Part shown: positions 8,267 through 17,403 of the stretch, piece after piece
Layout: every line of letters begins with the position of its first letter
Position numbering within the stretch: position 1 is the stretch's first letter
DNA from: an uncultured Granulosicoccus sp.
GTDB taxonomy: Bacteria; Pseudomonadota; Gammaproteobacteria; Granulosicoccales; Granulosicoccaceae
Direction of reading: 5' to 3'
Assembly (NCBI GenBank): GCA_947499955.1
Contig: CANMQI010000005.1
Location: forward strand, 248,001-312,000
DNA length: 64,000 bases
Notes under the pieces: model-generated
The model's database searches: none
Told to the model about the DNA's origin: nothing
Seen by the model: the letters and a program-made list of their open reading frames with translations, nothing else
Position numbers and translations under genes: made by a program

Positions 8267-9592
8267 TCAGAAGGTAAGACTGGTGGACACGTAAGGCGTG
8301 AGTTTCCGGTCCTGCGGGTCCCAGGCCACATCCAGCCGCAGATCGGTATTGGTCAGTCGTTCAAGCTTCCAGCGCAGCCCTGCGCCTGCACGCAGGTGCT
8401 GCTTGAACAGATTGACATCATCGCTGAGATAAACGTTCCCCAGATCTGCAAAGACCAGCCAACGCCAGGCGGGATAGGCAAAAAAACCGGACAGATATTC
8501 GACATTGAACAACGTCAAGATATTGCCAGTGTAACGTCCGGACTCCATGCCCCGCAGCAACTCCCCGCCACCGATCTCATAACTTCGTTCGCCGAAGGGG
8601 GCCTTGTCACTGAGCCCCAGCCTCAGTTGAACATTCAGGTTCGTCTGCGGACCGCGCCAGGGGATATACCAGCGCGCCAGCATATCCAGCCGTGCATAAG
8701 TGAAATCGGATCCCAGCGCTTCATCGGCCACGTTGATCGAACCACCGTAGTAGTAGCCTCGCCGGCGATAGCTTTCCTGATGCACTCGCTGTACGGCAAA
8801 TCCTGCGACGACGGAAAAATCCCGTCCGTCACTGTAAGGACCGACCTTCCCGGAACGCATGGTGTAATCGCGTTGCTGCACACTGGCCCCCGCAAAGTAG
8901 CTCAGACCACTGACGCCCAGCGTGCCGCTGGCCCAGCGAGACAAGCGGAATCCGGCACGACGCGAGCGCAGCACGGTTTCCCCGAAGACCACGCCATCCT
9001 GCGCCAGTTCGGCATTGCGCCGTTCACTGGTAGCCTGCATGCTCATGCCAAAGGCACTGCCGAAAAAACGAGGGACCACGTATTCCACGCTGTGGACAAA
9101 TCCGGTTCTGCCACGACCATCGTCTTCCTGGCGTTTCTCACTGGTGATCTTCAGTTGATGCAAACGCCCCAGAAAATTGTCCCACCGTAACTGAGCCCCC
9201 AGGCGCAGCTCGCCATCGGACGTGCGACTGAAACGCGGAATCGGCAGGAAGAATATCTTTTCGCTGACCCGATAACGCAGAAGAAGCACATCATCCTGCA
9301 GGATCAGTTCTGCACGTACGGACTTGAACAGCCCCAGATCCAGGAGATTCTGGATGCCATCAATGATGTCATCCAACATGCAAGGCAGGCCTTCGTACTG
9401 CACCAGCTCCCGGCGCATCACCTGATCACGCGTCACCCGATTACCGGCAAACTCGATTCGATCGATATCCCGGTCACACCACTGCTCCCCGGGAATGGCA
9501 TCGGCCGCATGGGCATCCGTGCTGGGTCCGGCGAGGAAAAGCAGTGTACCCAGAATCAGACAGAGGCAGATTCGGCCAAGGACGACGCTCAT
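8267..9592 (-). CDS. Single-POTRA Omp85-superfamily outer-membrane protein
   Basis: A 441-residue exported protein. A signal peptide (LCLILGTLLFLAG, cleavage near AHAA, residue 30) is followed by one POTRA domain at about 40-115 (RIEFAGNRVTRDQVMRREL, IQNLLDLGLFKSVRAEL). A beta-barrel of about 320 residues follows, with the Omp85 lid-lock type motif LLRGMESG at 345-352 and a C-terminal phenylalanine after alternating strand residues. BamA has five POTRAs and TamA three, so this is a reduced member. It may insert or export a specific surface protein. It lies downstream of the moxR-bat operon on the same strand, after a 327-base gap. Confidence 0.85.
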   Translation of the reverse strand: MSVVLGRICLCLILGTLLFLAGPSTDAHAADAIPGEQWCDRDIDRIEFAGNRVTRDQVMRRELVQYEGLPCMLDDIIDGIQNLLDLGLFKSVRAELILQDDVLLLRYRVSEKIFFLPIPRFSRTSDGELRLGAQLRWDNFLGRLHQLKITSEKRQEDDGRGRTGFVHSVEYVVPRFFGSAFGMSMQATSERRNAELAQDGVVFGETVLRSRRAGFRLSRWASGTLGVSGLSYFAGASVQQRDYTMRSGKVGPYSDGRDFSVVAGFAVQRVHQESYRRRGYYYGGSINVADEALGSDFTYARLDMLARWYIPWRGPQTNLNVQLRLGLSDKAPFGERSYEIGGGELLRGMESGRYTGNILTLFNVEYLSGFFAYPAWRWLVFADLGNVYLSDDVNLFKQHLRAGAGLRWKLERLTNTDLRLDVAWDPQDRKLTPYVSTSLTF

Positions 9593-9919
9593 CCGTTCAG
9601 GCCGTCAACAGGCGAGAGTCGTAACAATGCAATGCCGTAACTGACCGCCCTTCGACTTCAGGCTTTGTCCATGCGATGAATTTCCTTGAGACCATTGATG
9701 CGGCATAGTTGAATCACGGGCCAGGCTATGTCCCCTTGACCCATAGAACACTCAAGGATCATGCCGAACCTCTACAACCGACCTCTATAACCAACGCCCA
9801 CAAGGACTCACGCCGAACCTGGGCAGCGGACCACGACCAGAGGCCTCTCCACCACACTCGACTCCCCCCCCCTGACAACTCACCGCCCCCCCCCCCCCCT
9901 GCATTACACGGGATTGACA
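9593..9919. other. Gap with long poly-C tracts between batD and the Omp85 gene
   Basis: No gene seen. It contains a run of 9 C (9864-9872) and a run of 14 C (9886-9899), 20 bases beyond the batD stop and about 290 bases before the Omp85 start. On the transcribed strand these are G tracts. An apparent frame on the plus strand across it is composition-driven and not a gene. No convincing promoter or terminator was found. Confidence 0.7.
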
Positions 9920-11950
9920 CTACAGAGCCGGAAGACCATTCCCGTGCCGGCGACCGCCGGCGACCGAATGCCCCAGAGCATCGGCAGCGCCGCTCTGTTC
10001 GCCACGCATCGCCGCGGGCAGCTCGGCCGGCAGCTGGCGCATGCGATTCATCAGCTCACCTCTGTCTTGCTGACTCAGACCACGACTGTAGAGTGCGGCG
10101 TCCAGCGCCTGTACGGACTCTCGTGCCGGCCCCTCGTTCAGACGCAGTGCGATATCGGTCAGAGTACGGGGTGCCTGCTGCGGCCATTGCCGCCCTGCCC
10201 AGGCTATCAGAGCGCTTCCGAGAGCCGCCGGATCATCGGCCTTGCAACACGCTTCGACCTCGGCCAATGGTGCCAGCTTCTGATACGTCTTGCGCGCATG
10301 CTGGCGAATGGCGGACAGCTGCCCCGGGGCACCGGTCGACTCGAGTCGATACACGTCAAGCAATCGTCGGCGCCACCACCAGAACAGAACCAGACTCAGT
10401 AGCCACAGCCCGAGCAACAGCAGCGCCGCCAGGCGCCAGGGACGAAAGGCATGTTCACCGACAAGCTCGCCCGGCAGGGCCGCTGCACCCTTGGCCGAAG
10501 ACTCGGAAGCAGTCATTGGCGAACCCGTGCCGGCCTCCGCCGCTGTGCGGCCAGCGCCTCCGGCCACGTCTGCCTGCACGGTAGTTTCCGGTGCTGGTCC
10601 TGACGGATCACGATCCGGCACATCCAGGTTTGCCACCGTTGTCGGTGCCTCTTGCGCAGACAGGGAATCTGACGCATCCGGGGTCCCCACCTCCGTGTTC
10701 CCAGCCGATGGACCATTGCCGTCGGGGGTATTCACCACAGGCGCTGCCTGGCTTGCCGTCACAGCCGTCGACGGACCAACCTGTATCCGTTCCTCAGCTA
10801 ATATGGCGGTTTCCGTCTCTCCGGTATCGGTGTTGAACCACTCGATGCTCAGCTCCGGCAGAACCAGCTCCCCTTCCCGCTGAGGAATCAGCGCCCACTT
10901 GATCGTCTGTTCGGCAACCAGTCCTCGCTCGTTCATCCCCATCGCCCGCACCGGCTCTTCGGCATACAGACTGACGCCCTCGATGGCGGGAATCGGGATA
11001 TCGGGTAATTGCGAATCCATGACGCCACCGGCTCTGAGAGTGATGGTGCGTGTCAGAGGCTGGTCGACAACGGCCTTGCTCGCATCGTCAGCCCAGTTGC
11101 TGTCGATCTGTACCACGCTGGCAGGCAACCACCAGGCCGCGCCTGAAGAGGGTCTGGCTTGCACATCCAGCGTAATCGGGTCAGAGCGACGGGTCAGTTT
11201 TCGCGTCGGCGAAAAGAGTCCGAGTGTTGCGGTGGTATTCGTCGGCACCGAGACACTGAGCACGACGGGCTCGATGGTGACAGAGCCACTTTTCTGCGGG
11301 AACAGTGCGAAGCGGCGTTCGGTTACTCGGTACTCGCGGCCATCACGCATCTCGATGGAGGAACTGTCCTTGCCGATACGCTGTACCTGCAACTGGTCAC
11401 CGGCAGGGTCCGACAATCCACCGTCGACAATTTCGATCGCCTGAAACACCCGTACGCTCATCAACACCTGCGACTGCACCCAGGGGTTACGTGAATCCAC
11501 CGATGTCTCGACAAAGACATCACGTCTGACCCCGGTTGGTATTTCGTTGACGGTCAGACTCTGCAACTGGCTCGACACCCCGCCTACCGAGACAGCGGGT
11601 ACCGTGAAGACCCCCACATCACGCGGCAACAGCTCTAGCGTCCAGGTCACGATGCTCATCGTCACCGGCTGATTGCTGCCATTGATCACGGTCCTGATCT
11701 GCCGTGAACTGGACTGCCCCACGATATCGAAGTCCTTGTTCAGCGCGGATGTATCCAGTTCGCCCTCAACCCCCACGGCTGTGACCGTCAGGCTCACCGA
11801 CTCATCGCGGGTAATGGTTGACGCGCTCAGTTCACTGCGCACCGAGGCCTGCTGCGCCAGCAGGGGGTGGGACAGCAACAACGCCAGCATCAGGACGATC
11901 AGTCTACCGGCAGACAAGGCCAGATTCGTGTTACCAGGCTTCACGCCCAT
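9920..11950 (-). CDS. batD: BatD-family protein
   Basis: Last gene of the moxR-bat operon. It has 676 residues, with a signal peptide at 1-33 (LIVLMLALLLSHPLLAQQ) and a long periplasmic part of repeated beta-sandwich segments (VSLTVTAVGVEGELDTSALNKDF, VFVETSVDSRNPWVQSQVLM). A Ser/Thr/Ala/Glu-rich linker follows, then one transmembrane helix at about 505-528 (LLLLGLWLLSLVLFWWWRRR) and a cytoplasmic helical tail. This is the BatD arrangement. Function is unknown; in Bacteroides and Leptospira the Bat proteins are linked to stress tolerance. It overlaps the 3' end of the TPR gene by 20 bases. Confidence 0.88.
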   Translation of the reverse strand: MGVKPGNTNLALSAGRLIVLMLALLLSHPLLAQQASVRSELSASTITRDESVSLTVTAVGVEGELDTSALNKDFDIVGQSSSRQIRTVINGSNQPVTMSIVTWTLELLPRDVGVFTVPAVSVGGVSSQLQSLTVNEIPTGVRRDVFVETSVDSRNPWVQSQVLMSVRVFQAIEIVDGGLSDPAGDQLQVQRIGKDSSSIEMRDGREYRVTERRFALFPQKSGSVTIEPVVLSVSVPTNTTATLGLFSPTRKLTRRSDPITLDVQARPSSGAAWWLPASVVQIDSNWADDASKAVVDQPLTRTITLRAGGVMDSQLPDIPIPAIEGVSLYAEEPVRAMGMNERGLVAEQTIKWALIPQREGELVLPELSIEWFNTDTGETETAILAEERIQVGPSTAVTASQAAPVVNTPDGNGPSAGNTEVGTPDASDSLSAQEAPTTVANLDVPDRDPSGPAPETTVQADVAGGAGRTAAEAGTGSPMTASESSAKGAAALPGELVGEHAFRPWRLAALLLLGLWLLSLVLFWWWRRRLLDVYRLESTGAPGQLSAIRQHARKTYQKLAPLAEVEACCKADDPAALGSALIAWAGRQWPQQAPRTLTDIALRLNEGPARESVQALDAALYSRGLSQQDRGELMNRMRQLPAELPAAMRGEQSGAADALGHSVAGGRRHGNGLPAL

Positions 11951-12914
11951 CTCTCACCTCCGGATACTCGTTTCGATGACTCTGCTCCAGTCTGCGCCGC
12001 AACAATCCTGCCGGATCATCCGGTATACGACGCAACAACTGCTCGGCGGCCTGTTCACTTTCCGACAAGGGACGCTCCTCCACGTCCCCGGCACCGAACC
12101 TGCCCTCAGCGGCATCCTCTTGCTCGGCCTGCTGCGCCTCGGCATCCAGCGCACGCTGCGCGGCCTCGGCAGCCGCCTGGCGTTCTGCCTCGCTCTCGCC
12201 GGGCATGTCATCACTGGTCTGTGAACCGGAGGACTCCTGCCCCTCTTCCGGCGACTCGCCGGACTCACTGCCGCGCTGCTCCTCCGACTGCGGCTCGGCA
12301 GAAGGGTCCTGGCCGGAGGCCTGATCTCCGTCGGACGACGCCTCGGCATCACTCGGCTGCTCCTGATCACCCGATGACTCCTGTTCACCGGATTCACCCT
12401 GCTGATTCTGCTCGCTGTCGTCTCCCGACTCGCCGTCACCCTCACCCGGCTCTCCTTCATCACCTTGTTGTGGCTGCTGCTGTTGCTGTTGCAACGCCTT
12501 CAACTGCCTGGCAATGTCCCGGTTGAACGCCGCATCGGCAAATGTCGGGTCAGAATCGAGAACCGTCTCGAATTGCTCGAGAGCCTCATCATAGCGACCG
12601 GCACGAACATCACTGACCCCCTGGTTGTACAAGGCACGATTGGCCGCCTTCACATCACCTTGTTGCTGCAATTGTCCGGCACGCTCGGCAAAGGCCTGTG
12701 CCGCAGCATCGAAGTCCCCTGCCTGGTAATGACCCAGCCCGGCCCAACCGGCATCCGGAGCCTGCTGCAACAAGCGCTCATGGTCTCCCTGCTCGAAAGC
12801 CTCGGCTGCCTGCTGCTCCGGTGTCTGCCACCAGTCTTGCCAGTCAGCCAGAACCTGACTGCTGCCAGACAGGCAGATGAGGGCAGTCACGCCCCTGATT
12901 GCCTGGTATCTCAT
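11931..12914 (-). CDS. batC: TPR protein with acidic low-complexity region (BatC-like)
   Basis: About 327 residues from an ATG that overlaps the batB stop codon (ATGA at 12911-12914); the longer frame upstream is spurious. A signal peptide (VTALICLSGSSQVLA) is followed by TPR repeats (WAGLGHYQAGDFDAAAQAF, ALYNQGVSDVRAGRYDEAL, FADAAFNRDIARQL). A poly-Gln and then a long Glu/Ser/Gly/Gln-rich disordered stretch come next, with a basic C-terminus. The layout matches BatC or the BatB C-terminal TPR part in other genomes. It likely acts in the periplasm as a scaffold for the VWA proteins. Confidence 0.85.
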   Translation of the reverse strand: MRYQAIRGVTALICLSGSSQVLADWQDWWQTPEQQAAEAFEQGDHERLLQQAPDAGWAGLGHYQAGDFDAAAQAFAERAGQLQQQGDVKAANRALYNQGVSDVRAGRYDEALEQFETVLDSDPTFADAAFNRDIARQLKALQQQQQQPQQGDEGEPGEGDGESGDDSEQNQQGESGEQESSGDQEQPSDAEASSDGDQASGQDPSAEPQSEEQRGSESGESPEEGQESSGSQTSDDMPGESEAERQAAAEAAQRALDAEAQQAEQEDAAEGRFGAGDVEERPLSESEQAAEQLLRRIPDDPAGLLRRRLEQSHRNEYPEVRDGREAW

Positions 12915-13912
12915 GTGGCAACCCCACGCCGAAAGGCAAACAGCAGAATGAGCAGTAGCGGCCACAGCAACCACGGTGAATACTCGACCCAATAGATCTT
13001 TCTGGCAGCCTGCTCCTCGGCATCACCCGCCAGGGGGACACCCGCAAGCACACGCTCCAGTGCGTCAAGATCATCCATCGAGGTACTCAGTGGCGCAGCC
13101 GTGCCCCCACCGGCCGATGCCAGAGCCTGCATGGACGCCATGTCCAGCTGCGGTACCACGATGGAGCCATTGGCGTGCTGCAGAAACTGACCATCATCAC
13201 CACGCAGCGGCGCACCGGCGGCCGTGCCCACAGCCAGCACGGAGACACGGTAGCCTGCTTGTCGTGCCTGCCGGGCGGCATCGATATCTGCGGACATGGC
13301 CGGTGAATCGCTGATGAGAATGATGTGCCCGGAAGCCGTTGCAGCCTGCTCCAACAGTTGCACGGCCCGCTCGATGGCCAGGTCAGGTCGACTCCCCTGA
13401 GCCGGAATGATCTCCGGTGACAAGGATGGCACGAAGGCTTCGATGGTCTTGGCATCATCAGTCAAGGGACTGATCACATAGGGTCGTTCGGCAAAGGCTA
13501 TCAGACCGGTCTGACGACCCTGACTGCGTCCGAGCAGATCACTCAGTTTGAATCTTGCCCGGGTCAGACGGTTCGGTGGCAGATCGTCAGTCAGCATGGA
13601 TCGCGACAGGTCGAACAGAATCACCTGCGCCTGCTCGGCCTCGAACACCGGCACTTCCCGCTGCTGCCAGACCGGCCCCGCCAGTGCCAACAACGTCAGC
13701 GCCCATGCGGCAAACAACAACAGTGTCCCTCGTGCCGTCGACACCGCCTGCCCTTCGATGACATACGGTTGCAAGGCAGGTTCGACAATCGAGTCCCAGC
13801 CACCCCGGATGGCGTTTGCGCGCAGGCGATACAACAAGACCAGCAACAGCGGCAGCAGAGCCCACAGCCAGGCCGGACGCATCCAGTGCAGTGCTTCCCA
13901 TGCAGACATCAC
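12911..13912 (-). CDS. batB: Membrane-anchored von Willebrand A protein (BatB)
   Basis: A 333-residue protein. Two N-terminal transmembrane helices (WLWALLPLLLVLLY, LLLFAAWALTLLALAGPVW) precede a VWA domain with an intact MIDAS motif DLSRS in VILFDLSRSMLTDD, and a C-terminal transmembrane helix (WLLWPLLLILLFAF) ends the chain. The MIDAS suggests Mg-dependent protein binding on the periplasmic face. The start overlaps the batA stop (13909-13912). Its paralogue batA precedes it directly, the canonical Bat order. Confidence 0.9.
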   Translation of the reverse strand: MMSAWEALHWMRPAWLWALLPLLLVLLYRLRANAIRGGWDSIVEPALQPYVIEGQAVSTARGTLLLFAAWALTLLALAGPVWQQREVPVFEAEQAQVILFDLSRSMLTDDLPPNRLTRARFKLSDLLGRSQGRQTGLIAFAERPYVISPLTDDAKTIEAFVPSLSPEIIPAQGSRPDLAIERAVQLLEQAATASGHIILISDSPAMSADIDAARQARQAGYRVSVLAVGTAAGAPLRGDDGQFLQHANGSIVVPQLDMASMQALASAGGGTAAPLSTSMDDLDALERVLAGVPLAGDAEEQAARKIYWVEYSPWLLWPLLLILLFAFRRGVAT

Positions 13913-14919
13913 AGGCGACGCCCAGCCGCAGGCCAGATACCCGCCAGCGCCCAGAGAACGGAAAACAGCAAGGCAGCACCGAGCGGCCAGGCAAACAGTT
14001 CACGCAGTGGTCGGAATTCCTCGGCGTCCTGCTCGCTGGGTTCAAGTCGGTCTATTTCAAGGTAGATATTGGCCAGCTCCTTCTGGTTGCGAGCTCGAAA
14101 GTACTGTCCGCCCGTTGCCTGACTGATGGCCTTGAGCGTCTCTTCGTCCAGCTCGGTCGTGCGTGCACCGAGCGGTGCATTGAACAGGCCGGACTGCGCA
14201 TCGGCCCCGACCCCGATCGCATGAATACGGATATCGTTATCTGCAGCGAGTCGCGCTGCGGCCAATGGATCGATCACACCGGCCGAGTTCTCGCCATCGG
14301 TCAGCAGAATGATCACACGCGATGCTTCGGGTCGTTCCCGCAAGCGTTTCACGGCCAGGCCAATGGCATCACCGATGGCCGTTGAGCGACCCGCCAGACC
14401 GACCGCAGCTTCTGCCAGAAAGTGCTGCACGGTGTCATGATCGAGCGTCAAGGGTGTCTGCACGTAAGCCTGAGAGCCGAACATGACCAGACCGATCCGG
14501 TCACCCTCACGACGCTCGACAAAATCACTGGCAACCTGTTTGACCACAGCCATGCGAGTTGCCCGGTTGTTACCGGCATACAGATCCGCCTCTCGCATGC
14601 TGCCGGAAATATCGATACACAGCATGAGATCCCTGCCCGTCAGCGGCACGCCCACCGGGTCACCAAAACTCTGTGGACGCGCCACGGCCAGCAGCAAGGC
14701 ACACCAGGTCAACACCAGCAGGATCAGTCGCAGCCAGTGTCGGCGACTGGCCGGTACCGAGGCCTGAGTCCAGGATTCATAGGGTCTGCTGTCTGGCACC
14801 CGCAAGGCGCGTCCCGGCGTCTGCGCGCGGGCCGGCAGCCCGAAATACACCAGCAGCGGTAGTGGCAACAGCCACAGTGCCCACCCCTGAGCCCAGACGA
14901 TGTCCATCAGTGAGCTCAT
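13909..14919 (-). CDS. batA: Membrane-anchored von Willebrand A protein (BatA)
   Basis: A 336-residue protein with two N-terminal membrane segments (WALWLLPLPLLVYF, WLRLILLVLTWCALLLAVA), a VWA domain with MIDAS motif DISGS in LMLCIDISGSMREAD and downstream IILLTDGENSAG, and a C-terminal helix (LGAALLFSVLWALAGIW). The product would sit in the inner membrane with the VWA domain outside. Its start codon overlaps the DUF4381 stop, so the genes are translationally coupled. The family partner MoxR is encoded three genes upstream. Confidence 0.92.
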   Translation of the reverse strand: MSSLMDIVWAQGWALWLLPLPLLVYFGLPARAQTPGRALRVPDSRPYESWTQASVPASRRHWLRLILLVLTWCALLLAVARPQSFGDPVGVPLTGRDLMLCIDISGSMREADLYAGNNRATRMAVVKQVASDFVERREGDRIGLVMFGSQAYVQTPLTLDHDTVQHFLAEAAVGLAGRSTAIGDAIGLAVKRLRERPEASRVIILLTDGENSAGVIDPLAAARLAADNDIRIHAIGVGADAQSGLFNAPLGARTTELDEETLKAISQATGGQYFRARNQKELANIYLEIDRLEPSEQDAEEFRPLRELFAWPLGAALLFSVLWALAGIWPAAGRRL

Positions 14920-15425
14920 TGAACACCCACCGACGAGGAAGAGAATCGCCCTGCGGCACGTATCAGCTCCTCGATGGCATCGAACAGCGAATCAAGATCA
15001 TGCTGCCCGACCTGTGGGGCGCGCTGATAGGGGCCCGCTTCCAGCAGTTTGCCGAACCCGGAGCCGAACAGTGGCTGCCCGGTCACCGAATCCAGCGCTT
15101 CAAGCCAGGCACGTCCCTGCAGCCTGGCTACCTGTTCCCGACCAAGCACCGACAGCAGCACCTGTCTGGCAAGGCGTGAACACTCGGACAAGGTCTGGTT
15201 CACCGGCTGTTCGGGCGATTGGCGTCGAATCCGCTGCAGTTCGGCCACCGCTTCCCGCTGCCAGCGCCGCGCCTGATAGCGCCGATATCCATGCCGTGCG
15301 ATGAATGCCAGCAACCCGAGCAGCAACAGCAGCACCCACCAGCCAATGGCCGGCCAGGGACTGATATCCGGGGCCTGTACACCTTTCAGCTGATCCAGCA
15401 GGGCCTGACTGTCGGTATCGTTCAT
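14916..15425 (-). CDS. DUF4381 membrane protein
   Basis: A 169-residue protein with one transmembrane helix (about 25-43, IGWWVLLLLLGLLAFIARHG) followed by a basic helix (RRYQARRWQREAVAELQRIRRQ) and a soluble helical domain. This is the DUF4381 arrangement, found between the DUF58 and first VWA gene in proteobacterial moxR-bat operons. No biochemical role is known. It overlaps both neighbours by four bases. Confidence 0.87.
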   Translation of the reverse strand: MNDTDSQALLDQLKGVQAPDISPWPAIGWWVLLLLLGLLAFIARHGYRRYQARRWQREAVAELQRIRRQSPEQPVNQTLSECSRLARQVLLSVLGREQVARLQGRAWLEALDSVTGQPLFGSGFGKLLEAGPYQRAPQVGQHDLDSLFDAIEELIRAAGRFSSSSVGVQ

Positions 15426-16414
15426 GCCAGCGCAGGTAACACGGAAGGGGGCAGCGGCTGCCTTGCCATGATGGCGGTGGCGGTATCACGCAGGGAGCCG
15501 TTGGTCATGGCCAGGGAATAGAAGTGCCCGTGTCGGGCAAACAATTGCCGCACCGACTCGGCCCGTTCTTCAAAGGCCTGACGATAGTTCTCGCGCTCAC
15601 TGCGACCGGAGACCGAAAGCATGAAGCGCTTCTGCGTCTGCCCTGCCCGACTGATCATGGGATAACGACCTGCGGGGGGCAGATTGGCATCCAGGGGGTC
15701 GCAGACATGTACGGCCATGACATCCAGTGACTGCAGGGCACTGCCCAGCGCCGCATGAGCCGCATCATCAAAGCCATCGAAGTCACTGAGCAGCACCACC
15801 GTACTGCCGCCATGGACACCGTGGCGTAATCGCTGCAGTGTGCTTGCCAGTTGATCACCACCGCGCCTGGGAATGCGCTGCTGGCTGTGGTGAATGGCAC
15901 GAAACAGGCTCATCAGACCGCGCCGACCACTCTGTGGCCGAATCTCGTCATGCCAGTCATCGGTAAAGACGAAGCCGCCGACGCGATCATGACTGGCAAC
16001 CGCACACCAACCCAGCAATGCTGCCAAGCGTGCCGCCAGTACCGACTTGTACATGCCCTGCGTACCGAAACGCATGCCCGAGCGGAAATCCACGACCAGC
16101 AGCACCGGACGCTCTCGCTCTTCGACAAACAGTTTGGTGTGCGTCGTACCCGTACGGGCAGTCACCTTCCAGTCGATCATGCGCACATCATCGCCTGGCT
16201 GATACTCGCGCACTTCGGCAAAATCCAGGCCTCTGCCGAGGCGCCGCGACACCGAACCGCCGCTCATCGGCGCCGCACTGCGTTTTCTGACCTGTCTCTG
16301 CATGGCCTGGGCGGTCGTGCGCAGACGCACCAGCTCATCCAGCGATGTACTGGCTGGCGAAGCAAAATCGAGACTGACACGACCACTGGGCCGTTGCAGT
16401 ATCGAGCCGCTCAC
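15422..16414 (-). CDS. DUF58 domain protein
   Basis: A 330-residue protein carrying the DUF58 core, including DFAEVREYQPGDDVRMIDWK and the following TKLFVEERERPVLLVVD, a VWA-like fold without a full MIDAS (the site reads DFRSG). It has no obvious membrane helix. Genes of this family almost always follow moxR, and the product is thought to be a MoxR-regulated partner. The start overlaps the moxR stop (16411-16414). Confidence 0.9.
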   Translation of the reverse strand: MSGSILQRPSGRVSLDFASPASTSLDELVRLRTTAQAMQRQVRKRSAAPMSGGSVSRRLGRGLDFAEVREYQPGDDVRMIDWKVTARTGTTHTKLFVEERERPVLLVVDFRSGMRFGTQGMYKSVLAARLAALLGWCAVASHDRVGGFVFTDDWHDEIRPQSGRRGLMSLFRAIHHSQQRIPRRGGDQLASTLQRLRHGVHGGSTVVLLSDFDGFDDAAHAALGSALQSLDVMAVHVCDPLDANLPPAGRYPMISRAGQTQKRFMLSVSGRSERENYRQAFEERAESVRQLFARHGHFYSLAMTNGSLRDTATAIMARQPLPPSVLPALA

Positions 16415-17403
16415 GGCACCGCGATCATCTGCAACAGACGTTCGATCACGTCATCGGTACTGACCCCGTCCGCCTCGGCCTCGAAAGACAGCAGCAGACG
16501 ATGGCGCAGGACATCATGAATGACAGCCTGCACATCGGCCGGTGAGACGTAATCGCGGCCAGCCAGCCAGGCGTGAGCTCTGGCACAGGAATCCATGCAC
16601 AGCGTGCCACGCGGACTGGCGCCATACTGCAACCAGCGCGCCAGATCCTCATCGTGCCGCGCCGGCTGACGGCTGGCGACGATCAGGCGAACGATATAGT
16701 CCTCGATATCTTCCGACATGAACACTTCCAGCACTTCACGACGCGCGGCAAACAGATCCTTCAGGGTGAAGACTTCCTCTACCGCTGGTGCCGAAGGGGC
16801 CTGCGACGAATCCCCGGACTGACTGGCAGCCAGTGCCTCGGCACGTACCAGGCGCAGGATATGCGCCTCGTGACGCGCATCCGGGTAATCGATCATTACC
16901 TGCATCAGAAAGCGGTCCAACTGCGCCTCCGGCAAGGGATAGGTGCCTTCCTGCTCGATCGGGTTCTGGGTTGCCATGACCATGAACGGTGTCGGCAGGC
17001 GATAGGTCTGATGACCCACCGAGATCTGCTGTTCGGCCATGGCCTCCAGCAGTGCCGACTGCACCTTGGCAGGCGCCCGGTTGACCTCATCGGCCAGTAT
17101 CAGATTGTTGAACAGAGGCCCTTGCTGAAACACGAAACTGCCATCGGCAGGCCGATACACTTCGGTGCCGGTCAGGTCGGCGGGTAACAGATCGGGGGTG
17201 AACTGTATGCGCTGAAAGTTCGCCTCGATACGATCGGCCAGCGCCTTGATGGCGCGCGTCTTGGCCAGACCCGGAGCCCCCTCGACCAGCAGATGACCAT
17301 CCACCAGCAAGGCAATCAGCAGGCGGTTGACCAGCACGGGCTGGCCCACCACCGAGGCTTCCAGCTGCTTGCGCAGCCGGTCAACGGTTTCCAGAGTACT
17401 CAA
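16411..17403 (-). CDS. moxR: MoxR-family AAA+ ATPase
   Basis: A 330-residue AAA+ chaperone-like ATPase. The Walker A is GAPGLAKT, as typical of MoxR, the Walker B region is LILADEVNRAP and sensor 1 is MATQNPIEQEGTYPLPEAQLDRF. It probably remodels the VWA and DUF58 partners encoded downstream. The start is a TTG whose bases overlap the TGA of the preceding lipoprotein gene, with GAGGTGG upstream. No later ATG would preserve the family N-terminus (VVGQPVLVNRLL). The TTG start may hold its synthesis low or couple it to the upstream gene. Confidence 0.93.
   Translation of the reverse strand: MSTLETVDRLRKQLEASVVGQPVLVNRLLIALLVDGHLLVEGAPGLAKTRAIKALADRIEANFQRIQFTPDLLPADLTGTEVYRPADGSFVFQQGPLFNNLILADEVNRAPAKVQSALLEAMAEQQISVGHQTYRLPTPFMVMATQNPIEQEGTYPLPEAQLDRFLMQVMIDYPDARHEAHILRLVRAEALAASQSGDSSQAPSAPAVEEVFTLKDLFAARREVLEVFMSEDIEDYIVRLIVASRQPARHDEDLARWLQYGASPRGTLCMDSCARAHAWLAGRDYVSPADVQAVIHDVLRHRLLLSFEAEADGVSTDDVIERLLQMIAVP

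Noticed and set aside
9709..10584. Plus-strand frame of 291 codons across the poly-C tract
   Set aside because: It is composition-driven and antisense to batD, with no domain.
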